64,000 nucleotides of DNA from Trichuris trichiura. Taxonomy: Eukaryota > Nematoda > Enoplea > Trichinellida > Trichuridae. The translations under genes were made by a program, and so were the position numbers. Positions within the stretch are counted from its first letter, which is position 1; every line of letters starts with the position of its first letter. The notes under the pieces were generated by a model that was not told where the DNA came from, ran no database searches, and saw only the letters and a program-made list of their open reading frames with translations. Of this stretch, positions 49,071-59,500 are shown piece by piece. The stretch is from assembly GCA_037903355.1 (NCBI GenBank), contig JBAJFE010000047.1, positions 1,302,001 to 1,366,000 of the forward strand, written 5' to 3'.

Positions 49071-50095
49071 TATCGCTAAGGTCTGAAACAGAAGTAAAAT
49101 TAATCGGACAAAAGCAAACTGCTTATACCAATAAACAGCTGCGTAGCTAAAAACACAACTAAACCGCGTTATTAGTATAAATCAAGGCTAGCTGGCCAAC
49201 GTATGAGAAAAAACGTGTTTAATGTGGACCACCACTGGCAAACTGGTATACTGTAGCTGACAATTCAAAAACTCAGGTACACTTAAGCACCTAACATTCC
49301 GTGCACTGAAACTGATTCTACGCGCTACTCCATGGCAGAAAGATGCTTCAACATAACGTGTCGCTTTTGAAACAAATTATTTTTGGTGCTCAGCGATACT
49401 GTTTCAATTCTGCCGCCTTGAAAAGTGAAGTCGACACCCAAAGTTCAACTTCGCTGCAGTTGCAAATACTAAAAGCACTTTAAAGCTAGCATTTAAATCT
49501 TTAAAAAAAAGGATCAGTCGCATTGCAGAAAGCAAGGCGCGTGGCTACAAGTTTTGCAAACAGTAGTTTTTTCAAGTTGCTCCTTTTGTCTACTGGCTCG
49601 AACGCCAGCAAACGTACGAATGCGCACCTACTAGGCCACCACTGTGACGGAGTTAGTTTTGTTATATTTCCTACACAAAGAAGAAGGTGTATCATAGTGC
49701 GCATTGTTATCAAAAATGAAAAAGCGGTCCAATAAGGCAGCGCGGAAAGGAAAAGCTGCTAGAGGAAATCAGGACCAAATTTACTTGACTATGGAGCAGC
49801 AAACCAGCTGAAACGCTCAAATTCCGATTAGCATAGATTGTTTATACGAAATTGTTTTTTTTTAATATGATGGCGCGGCAGACTGAGACGACAATGCAGT
49901 GAAAACGTGCCATTAGTAATTCCTTTAACAAAAAGAAAACGTTGCTTCCGAATTCGTGTTTCTAGCAACCACAGTTGAACAGTCGGAATAAATCTATTGT
50001 TGAACAGACTTCGATCTCTTCCTGAACTTGCAAATGTCAGCGGGTGTAATAAGCCGCAATTCGCAGATGACGGCTTAGACTCAATAGAATGAAAG
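49071..50095. other. Intergenic DNA between PSMD9 and the Ig-EGF protein gene
   Basis: There are only short frames in both directions (for example 49501-49735) that do not resemble known proteins. The first bases after 49070 are the 5' flank of PSMD9. Confidence 0.4.
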
Positions 50096-50821
50096 TCATT
50101 CGGTTTTAAGCTCCTTGAATGGCAAGACATTATCGTCATAGTTCTTTCTCATATGTATCAATCCTTTGCCTTGCGTTTTGCGCAATGTCGTTGTAGCGCA
50201 TATAGCAAGGAGACCGAATAGAATTGAAGTGCCGGCTGCTATGCAAATAAAAGGTGTCAATGGGATTGTTCTTTCGCAGAATTGTCCATAGCCTTCCTTG
50301 CATTCACAGGAGACTAAAGGAGCAGGACCGTCGTCGAAAAGGGAAACGCATTTTCCACGTCCGCGACAGACTTCCTTTTCGTGGCTACAGTTAATTACGT
50401 AGATTTTGAATGTCCAGAAAGACGTATTGACAGCACAGATCAAGTGGATATCATTTAGGGCAGATTTTACGGCATAAATTTCAAGAGTTCTTCCAGGGTT
50501 TGCGATAAGATCTTCACCAGTGACTAACAGCTGAGGCGAAGCCATTATCTTAGAGTGCCAAAACCACCAACAAACTTTCTGCTTTTCGTTCGTAGACAGC
50601 GGACATGATACGTTGACAGGCCAGCCACTGGGCCAGCGCAGGGTGGAGTTAATGGTAAGATTTACTGGAAACGCAATTCGATGGCATTCACTTGTTTCAG
50701 TAGCATTGATATCAGAACTCAGTGTGACAAGTATGAGGTCGCATAAGACTAAAACGGAGAGAACATTTGAGACCAATAGCCGCATGACGACAGGTAAGCC
50801 CATAAACAATGCCCACTTCAT
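50096..50821 (-). CDS. Single-exon type I membrane protein with Ig-like and EGF-like domains
   Basis: The ATG frame of 241 codons has a clear secreted/membrane layout. An N-terminal hydrophobic signal (residues ~13-36, RLLVSNVLSVLVLCDLILV) is followed by an Ig-like domain with Cys73, Trp85-86 and Cys129 (NDIHLICAV). A six-cysteine EGF-like domain follows at Cys145, 152, 158, 172, 174 and 182, ending CKEGYGQFC. A membrane segment lies at about 191-211 and a short basic tail ends KELKTE. At least six N-glycosylation sequons occur in the ectodomain. One Ig plus one EGF close to the membrane is the architecture of neuregulin-type ErbB ligands, but sequence similarity cannot be shown by eye, and a generic adhesion protein is possible. 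No introns are apparent, which is unusual beside its neighbours. Confidence 0.68.
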   Translation of the reverse strand: MKWALFMGLPVVMRLLVSNVLSVLVLCDLILVTLSSDINATETSECHRIAFPVNLTINSTLRWPSGWPVNVSCPLSTNEKQKVCWWFWHSKIMASPQLLVTGEDLIANPGRTLEIYAVKSALNDIHLICAVNTSFWTFKIYVINCSHEKEVCRGRGKCVSLFDDGPAPLVSCECKEGYGQFCERTIPLTPFICIAAGTSILFGLLAICATTTLRKTQGKGLIHMRKNYDDNVLPFKELKTE

Positions 50822-52428
50822 AGCATAAACCAGTTTAAACAGAGCGAAGTTTTATTGGACAGCTTATTGATTGTTTTAAACGGCTCTTGTCCAATATCCG
50901 CCTCATCGTCATACTGTAACTTTGATAAGTATCCTATTCTGCCCTTAGCTAAGGCCAACCTAAATACAAGATTCATATTTCGGCTTAGGCGTAGGTAGGG
51001 AATACAACAGAATAGCCTAGATGCTCGCTAGTAAAGGCAGAACAGGACAGGCGCATGTTTAACAGAAAGGAACCTGAATATCTCAAATGGTAGGGCGCAT
51101 ATCGACAAGATCCTTTTAAACTATCAAGGGTGGAAAAATTTGAGCGAAGGTTTCAACTACACGCATACGTTTGAACTTCAAGCAGTGCCAGCTTTGGGAG
51201 TTCCTTATCACGGATGCCTTTAGCTTTTAGCTCGCAATAGCGGAATGTAAAATAACTCTCGACGGGAAGGCCATTACTATGCGACGAGCTCTCTCTTCTT
51301 CAATAAAAAAAATGCTTTTTTATGTTACTGATGAGTACAGACATACGATGCCAGTACATGCGATTACTATTGTCAGTTACAGTAAATGCTAATCTGTTTT
51401 TTCGGTTGGTTTTAAGCGCTTGGAAAATTGTAGCTAACCTTACAAGTTTCATAAATCCCACACGCTGTCGCTCCTTGCTGCAGACAGGAATTAAAAGTAT
51501 TAATAATTTAAAAAGTATTGCCAACCTGAACCGCGTCTGTTTTTTAAAAGCTGGTGGAATAAATTTTTTTCAAATTTTGCTCGCGCTGCATTGTTCCAAC
51601 ACGGCAAACGACGTTCGCCCCTCTTTTCGAGTTAATGCAAAAATCTCATCCTGCAAGTAGGCTCATTTACGGAACTATTCTCCAGTGAACAACTGATCTC
51701 GTGGTCACACTTTCTTGGCGGATAGAGTTGATTTATTCCAGCTCGCTTAGAGTTTAAGATAAGAGTTGCAAGTCGTACCTGCTTTCTATTAATAGATGCG
51801 CGCGCGCGAAATCGTAGCAGCCAAGACATTGCGCAACCTAGAAAATGGCAGTTCCTTTTGATTTAATATGCGTACTGGAGCTTCTGAAGATTGTTTTTCA
51901 AGTAACATAATTCGAAATTAATTATTTTAATAGTGGACCCCTTTTACTCATCAGAATTAAAAAAGTCATTTCTTCACCAGCAATGGAATAACGTTCGATT
52001 TAGGTTGCGTCGATTTCAACGATGGAGATATACATATATATATACTTTAGCGAACACTTGCTATGAGTTTAGAACGCTTCTAAAAGGGTGGTGCTTCCGG
52101 TGGGTCAATAATTACAGTATGCATATTTGCCAGACAATAACCGGGAGATAGCGACACTTGCTATAAGCAGACGGTATTTGCAAACGACTTTTTTCCTACT
52201 AACGCTTGAGAAGATCTTTTTTGATAAAGAGAGCTTTTCGACTCCTTATTGTCATTCAAAACAGAATGAATGAGTAAAGTGAAAGTAAACGTATCGTTTT
52301 GGTTTTTGAGATGGATCTTATGTATTAAACGAAAAGGCGATATAATTACTACCCGATATCGTCTTTCAGTCAACCAGCTCGCTGAAGGTAGAATGTTAAA
52401 AAATACGAAAGCTCAGGATTAAATATTT
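50822..52428. other. Intergenic DNA without recognisable genes
   Basis: There are short unassigned frames and a small CG-alternating run near 51796. Nothing can be supported as a gene. Confidence 0.4.
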
Positions 52429-52541
52429 ATATTTGAAGATTATATAGTGTCTTCGTACGGGACCAAATAATTTCATTTTTTGGCTTCTTTTTGTACGGAT
52501 TTTCTATGTCCCGTTGAAAAAAACTTTTATTAATAAACTGT

Positions 52542-52580
52542 CCGTAGCTTTCGGGTCCGAACTTGACCCGTCGTCAGCGG
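52542..52580 (-). ncRNA. Hammerhead-like motif, left arm of the second foldback element
   Basis: Read on minus it is CCG, CTGACGA, the stem CGGGTC/GACCCG, AAAGCTA, CGG. It is the inverted partner of 52649-52687 and differs at the variable core position (C for T). Confidence 0.5.
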
Positions 52581-52648
52581 TCTAAGGATTGACGTATGAA
52601 TAAAGTGCACTAGTAACGTGCAAGGTGTATAGCTGTTTAATCCTTAGA

Positions 52649-52687
52649 CCGCTGATGACGGGTCAAGTTCGGACCCGAAAGCTACGG
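52649..52687 (+). ncRNA. Hammerhead-like motif, right arm of the second foldback element
   Basis: The order is CCG, the exact core CTGATGA, the perfect six-base stem CGGGTC/GACCCG, GAAA overlapping the stem end, the palindrome AGCT, A, then CGG. CCG and CGG pair as stem I. Cleavage would be expected after the A of GCTA if it is a hammerhead. One base is in excess between core and stem II if the G of GAAA is kept unpaired, so the fold needs testing. Confidence 0.55.
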
Positions 52688-52760
52688 AAAGTTTATTAAT
52701 AAAAGTTTTTTCAACGGGACAGAAAATCCGTACAAAAAGAAGCCAAATATTTGAAGATTA

Positions 52761-55700
52761 ATAAAAAGTTGGGCTGGCTATATATTAGGAAAGCGATATG
52801 ACAAACCAATGCGAAGAGTTGCTTTCTTTAACAGCTGCCAGTCGAAGCTGCCCATGAATGACAAACAGTTTTACCTTTTCTTCGACAAGAATTCCCGTTG
52901 GAATAGATTCATTTGACATCGTAGCGTTTCAGCCTTATAGCAGACAATCATGCATGACATTGCGTACGGCCAAACCACTTGTGTAATCATGAAGCGGACC
53001 GTTTTCGAAAGGCTATTGAGGAAACGACGCGTTATATCACGCTTTGGACTGCAGTTTTTAATCAAAGGTACCTACTCGGCGTGGTTTTCGTCTATTGATA
53101 CGCAGATGAGACGAGGGAATTGATAGGCAAGAAATTTGCAGAAAATGGGGAAAAAATTAAAATCGATGATCGACTAGATTAAAAGTCTTTGGAGACATTG
53201 CCCTCCTAAAGTCGGCTCCGTTTTCAAATAACGCTGACATTAAGATGCTTTCAACAATCGTTTTCATTCAAGTATTGTCGTTTCCTGTTTTCTTGCCACG
53301 TTGAGCTGCGCGTCAAAGCTTGAAATTCAAGTTACCTAGATTACTGTATATACATACGTTTTCGCATCAGTTTTTGGTTCGTACAGGTCAATGTGGTTTA
53401 ATGGCGTAATCCACGTAGTTCGAAAATAGGCTAGGCAACGATAGTGCATCATAACGCTTGGAAAGGCATGAGACAACAATTTTCATTGCGAAGGAGTAAC
53501 CATAAAGGGAAAATTTTCAATAAAGCTGAAGACACTCTCACTTCAACTTGTTGCTGCCTATTGGGATTAATTCTTAGCTGGGCTACGCTGATTGAATTGG
53601 TTTACTCGGACAAAGCGTAGGTAGCTTCATTCTTGGAAAAACAGCTTGAATGGCAGCAAAACATGAAGCTTGAAAAGCAATTTCAATAATTACGCAGTTG
53701 AACAAATTTTCAAAACGTGCAGTCACGAAAGGCTAACGATTTTTCGGCATTTTAATGCGCTTGCAATTGCCACTAACTGCCAGCTACGTTTAGTCAATTT
53801 GTCAGCCGCCAAAGAAACATCCCATTGCTGTTTTCGAACAAAAGGTGGCATAACGTGCTCGCGCGCTGCTTATTCATCAACCGAAGAACTGGAAAGGCGG
53901 CAGGCGCAATGAAAAGCAAGTTATTCTTTGCCGGCTGAACAAGAGGTCATTAGTACCAAACATGAAGAGGTGGAAGGCTTCTAGTTTAGGGGCGAATTTG
54001 AAGTTTTCTTTCTATGAGCAGAATTGACTTGCTCATGGCGGGTAGCTTTGTTGGACTTCCCCGCTGCGCCCCTGAGTATACGCGACCGACCAGCCGATGG
54101 CCTCTACACAAGTTTGACACCTTTGTAATGTATTAATACCATTAATAACTCGTCGATTTATTAATAACGTTTGCTCACTGGAGAGATTCAATTGAAGCAT
54201 AACATCCGTAGAGGCACTATGCACTGTCTGAAAGCTTGCGTCGAAAGAATGTCCTTGTATTGGCGGGCGTATCCGTAGCCTTGCTGCAAACCGGTTTCGT
54301 CGTCCAAAGGCAGCAAGCGTGCTTTGCTTGATTAATTATGTCTACGCTGCTCTTCTTTCCGGGAACCTCTTGAAAAACAGGCAAACTGGAACTGGAAACT
54401 GCCTTATCGAAGCTCAAGCGATGTCCCTGTAGAGTGAACGAGTAAACAACATGTGTAGCCACTTCGTTATACCGCGAAAACAATAGTACGAAAGCTTGTG
54501 GGGTCTTCGTTTTTTCGGAAGTGTTCCTAACATTTTTTTAACACATATTTTTCAAAATTGAAGGTCAGCGCTCATTGCTTGAGTGCGTCGTTCTACAAAA
54601 ATTCAAAATTTACAATAACGATCCTGTCAGCCTGTACGAAGAAGAAACCAATCAACAAAAGTACCTCGTAGCTGCCTGCCGCGCTTCGGAAATTTAAATC
54701 CCGCTGACTTGTGGTAGTAGAAGCATTGCTAAAAGGCGGAGGGCGGCTTTATTTGACGGAACTGTAATGATCATAATTACAGTATTAAATAATTGAAATT
54801 CCTAGCGTGCCAAACGCTTCGAATGAATGAATCACCTAGATCAGAGTTCTTCTGCGTCGTTGCGCAAATGGATGTAATTCCTCTAGCCTACAGATAAGGC
54901 AATCAGAATTGTTATTGGCTAACATTAGAGATTGTCGAAAAACAAGGTAAAGAGAAGAGCTGCTTTTGAGAACTGATGAAAGCGGAAGAGGTGAAGCAAC
55001 TCGTCCAAGCAATGTACTTTCCATAGTATGAGTCATCGTTGAAAAATTCCCGCCCTGAATAGTTGTCGTTGTCCAATGACCAAATAGCCCTGTCTGTTTG
55101 ACCATGCACATTTTGATGGAGTTAAGCAATTGTCGTCTTTTGGTAACAATCAATAATGCGTCAGTTGTTCTTGTAGTTTGCTACTTTTGAGAAAAGGCTA
55201 TTATTCAGCGGAACTGTTAACTATAACGCTTTATCATTGCGATTGCGTGACGTACTTTTTCTTTGTTTTCTGCCTTGGCACCTGAGCGCTAGAATACCTT
55301 GTCCCGAAATGGCTAAGCGAAAATCTGGTTTGCCCACATTCTCACAACATACTTTTCCATTACCAAAATTAAACGGAATACGTCGTAAGTACGCTTGAAA
55401 GAATGAGCGTAAATGGACTATATTGGATGAGGTTATTGGGACCGTTGTGGCGGGCAATGGAAGAAGCTACCAGCATTACACGTCTCTTATTCTTTTCCCT
55501 TTACGGCTCTAGTTGGCAGTCGGACTAATATAATGATTTAATACGTATTCTGCGCAGCGGACGTTTCTGTTATTCAGTCCTCTTAATTAGAATGCCGCAG
55601 TTGCGCAAGACGTGGCGGCATTGATGCTTACTTCCTTGTCTTTACGTTCACCGCGACGATAAGCAAACAAGGGAAAAATACGTCATATTTTTAAACTCGA

Positions 55701-56497
55701 TCGATTTGTCAATTACATTTGGATGGTGATTCGCCTGCGTGGAGTTCTTGTTGCTCGAACGACAGCGTTGTTCAACTGTCGACGGTCAATACGACCATTT
55801 TTCAACTGTTAACCTAATTAGCATTGAGCGTACTGTATATCTGATTGAACAGTTTCCAGCTAGCCGACTTTCGTGAGCAAGCTGAACAGAAAAGGAATGG
55901 ATTGGGCTCAGAGTTTGCCAGCCTGTTCGATCACATCTTCTTGCCTTTCCACCAGCCTGGCTGCACGCTCTGTCGGCACTGACTGTCTATTGATTTTGCA
56001 ACTGACCAGCTTCCGACTGGCTTTGACCATTTCTCACATTGCCGTTTGCATCAAAGCCGCCGGATACTAATAGCACGTTCCGGCTGAGCGTTTCGCACGA
56101 GCATTCCTCCGGCAGCGTCGCTTTGGAACTTCTTTAATTGCGAAAACGATGGTTATCATCCTAATTATTTTGTCTTTGCCTGATGGGCATCTTGCGACGT
56201 TTTTTCGCGTTGCAGAAGTTGTTTGCAAGCGCGCGCGCGTTGCAAATTTTCAATTTATACTCGCCAGTCATGCCTTGCGGGTTTTTTGTCTTAGACAACC
56301 TACGTGCATTATTGATTAGGCTTAAAAGGTAAAGGAGATTAATGTAATTAGTCGTTTTGAACGCGCCACTGGTCGCCATGTTGTAAACGTGAGCTGACCA
56401 AGTCGATTTGCGCGGCTTAACTTGACCAAGTGACTGCTAGCCGTGTGACTAATTGACTTGGTAATTCTTGTTACTTATACTTTTTTCCCGCTTTCAG
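52761..56497. other. Intergenic DNA upstream of PAM
   Basis: Several frames of 60-105 codons on the minus strand (54033-55457) begin at non-ATG codons and have no recognisable domain or consistent splice sites. I see no supported gene. The right end should contain the PAM promoter or an outron. Confidence 0.4.
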
Positions 56498-56500
56498 GCT
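56491..56500 (+). promoter_or_regulatory. 3' splice-site-like sequence directly before the PAM start codon
   Basis: A pyrimidine-rich run TTTTTTCCCGCTTTCAG ends at 56497, three bases before the ATG at 56501. It is either the end of a 5'-UTR intron or a spliced-leader acceptor. Confidence 0.5.
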
Positions 56501-59500
56501 ATGGGTAATCTTGAACGACCATGGAGCCGGTATCGGACCCGTTGCCTGCTGGTGGCCTTTTGCGTTTTTATAGTTGGCTGCTATGCCGGGACGTACGAGA
56601 TCGATTTGAAAATGCCGGCTACAAGACCCAGTCAGGTAAAGATGCTTTCCCTGTTAGGTTATCTATTTTGATTTTCCATCAAAAATGGTTTTATCCAAAT
56701 ACGCATACGTTTGTAGCCTTTGGCGCGTAGCTTTAGGTGAGATTTACATGTGCCAGGGTGCTGGTGTCCCACAGCTGAAACATGACGAGTACGAATGTGC
56801 AGCTGAGCAAATAAGCCATCGATTTGTGGTATGCCAGAAATATTTGCTTAGCTTAGCACCTTTCAGGCTAGACGTTCGTTTCTCTTCAGCGTAGAGCACT
56901 AACAAGTTCAAGGTCAACCCTACGTGTTCGCATGAAAAAAATTGAGACCTACTCCATTGCTATTAACCTAAGCAAAATGCTCTCGTCATGCCTGCATATC
57001 CGCATTGGGAAATCTGTAAGCTGAGGATAAAAACAGAGAAATCATTAATTTCTACCTTCTCAAAGCTTATGTTGCAAGGGCAATAAAATTGGGGGTATTT
57101 TTCCAAGTTAAAAAAATAGCGAGATCTTACCTGCATCGTTTGTAACGTTTTTTCAAAGATCTCCCAAAAATGGTAATCGTTTGGAAGATGTCCCGCTAGG
57201 GAAACTGACTTGGGATGATGACTTTGCGGGCGAGTTGTTGATGGACAAAAGACAGTTAACAATTTCTCACTTTTCCACAACTTAAGTCCAATAGGCGTTT
57301 TGAGCGCGCGCATATTTTTCGCAAGAATCCATTGGCAACGAAGAGCTTTGCTTTAGGCTAAGTTTCTCTCACTTTGTTCCGTGTTGCTTCCTCAGTCGAC
57401 AGCGGAGTAGTGGAAGTTACTTTGGGATTGATTTCAGCCGGCAGCTTATTCTCAAAATGCGCTTGTAGCAGTTTCTGTTGGTCGTCGTATTCAACTTGGA
57501 AGCCACCATTTGACAGTTTACTCATTTTTGTACCACCGAAATCTTCAACTGCCTTGCGTTAGCTATAATTCCCTTTTTTGAAAAGTACGCTTTTCGAACC
57601 TTCATTTCAAAAAGTCTTAGACTGTAGCGGCTTTTAACAGAATGCAGGATCTTTCCGATTATCTGCCCGCCATTGGCCAGCTATATACAGGTGGCCCTCG
57701 TTATACGCGAACAATTCGTCCAAGATTTTGAGAATTTTACCGCGTAAAACGAATTTCGCGTTATATAGGGAACCCTATGAAAAAGGGCTAAATAGCTTGT
57801 ATTCTAGCCGCGTATTACGTCCTGTCCCCTTGAATTCCTTCCGGAACGATTATCATCATACCTAGTGATCCTTTGAAGCTTGGTACTACGGAATCTAGCT
57901 ACGAGATAATGACATCAGTGAGACTGCGCTTGTCCAATGGGGTTAGCCATCAAAATCCAGGATGTTAGATAGAAGAAAGCGTAAAAGTAAAATGCTCTTT
58001 TCTTAAACGCCTTGGAAACACCTTGCTTTAATGAGCTAAACGATGTACTGGTACGCATAACAGGTACAGAGCAGGGGAAATAAAAAATACATACACGTAT
58101 TTAAGCAGGAATAGTGAATACCACACAGAACCCATCTACATAGAACAAAACGTCTACGACAGAAACGTTTGGGGCATCACGAATCAATTTACGCACTTTC
58201 TGTAGGTGCGCGCAAATTCCCAGAAGAACGGCCGGTTTTACGGTTTCTTGAACTTGTTGGTTGCAGAGCCTCTCGCCTTAAAGTGTTAGACTTCCCAGCT
58301 GCTGGAGCTTTATTTAAAAACATTGTTATAGGGAGCTGTATCTGCCTTTTCTTCGCTTCATCGAATAAATCTTGCAGCGGCTTCAACGTAACTGTTATTC
58401 CTCGTGTAAGCATAATGCCACGTTCCATGGACGGATCGTATTCAACAATCATATCCTTCAGGACCTGCGCTTGCTGGAAAATACTGGCAAGCTTTTGCAG
58501 CGTCGAATCCGAGGGTGTTTGAGCTTCTTTATCTTCCATGACGCCGTCGTCGTCGTCGTCACTGCCCTTAGGTGATTGCCTCAGTTCCTCGAGTTCCTCG
58601 TTGGTGAACGGTTCTCCACAATCTTCTATGTGCTCCCTGATATCATCTTCTATCATGTCAGAGAAACCCTCCCCTCCCAAATCTTTGACAATATTCACTA
58701 TGTCCATGACTTCCTCATCGATAGCACCTAAGTCGTCGCATTTACTGACTGCGTCTCTCCACAACCGCTTCCAGCAACCGCTGACTGTTCTAGGTTTTAT
58801 CCCGTGTACTGCCTCCACAATGTGGAAGATAGCGTCTGCAATTGAGAAACGTTTCCACAGGCTGGTTAGATCGCAATCAGGATTAGCATGGAGGGTATCA
58901 CGAAGCTTCCCAAATACGAGATGAGTATAAGTAGCCTTAACGCATCTTATGACGCCCTGATCCAGTGGCTGTAGTAGTGATGTCGAGTTAGCGGGCAAGA
59001 ATTTTACCTCGACGTTCTCATTAGCAAAGCAAAGGGATTGCGGGTGACCAGGAGCATTATCAATTACGAGGAGGACCTTGAAAGCCATCCCCTTGCTTTC
59101 CAGGTACTTTTTCGCTTCAGGAATGAAGCACTGGTTAAACCACTCCGTAAAGAGGGTAACCGTCATCCACGCTTTCTTGTTGTGCTGCCAGAAAACCGGT
59201 AGGCAGTCCAGGTTCTTCGTTCTAAGCGGCCGAGGGTTACGAGTCCGGTAGATAACGCCAGGCTCAATCACGTGCCCTGCAGCGTTGCCACAGAGCACAA
59301 GAGTGAGTCGATCTTTCAGTGGCTTGAATCCCGGAGCTAGCTTTGCGCTCTTGTGGATGTACGTGCGCTTTGGCATTTGCTTCCAGAATAATGCTGTCTC
59401 GTCACAATTGAAAATTTGTTCTGGGAGATAACCTTTTTGGTCCACCAACTCTTTAAATTCCTTCGGGAACGTCGAGGCAGCTACGAAATCAGCCGATGCC

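Larger units (their letters stand above)
52443..52746. mobile_element. Second foldback element, related to Penelope-like termini
   Basis: About 304 bases form a long near-perfect hairpin, flanked by the 14-bp direct repeat ATATTTGAAGATTA (52429-52442 and 52747-52760). Each arm contains GGCTTCTTTTTGTACGGA, TCCCGTTGAAAAAA and TCGGGTCCGAACTTGACCCG. The arms are a different family from those at 38 and 47 kb, but keep the same hammerhead-like core and the same target-duplication length. There is no coding sequence. Confidence 0.88.

Noticed and set aside
54033..55457. Series of minus-strand frames that might form a gene
   Set aside because: They begin at non-ATG codons, and no set of splice sites gave consistent phases or a recognisable protein.
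56775..56828. Possible PAM exon 2 ([15 protein letters not shown]) after a CCCACAG acceptor
   Set aside because: It resembles the PHM start by chance. The exon at 61045-61096 ([17 protein letters not shown]) fits the family and the phases of exons 1 and 3 much better.
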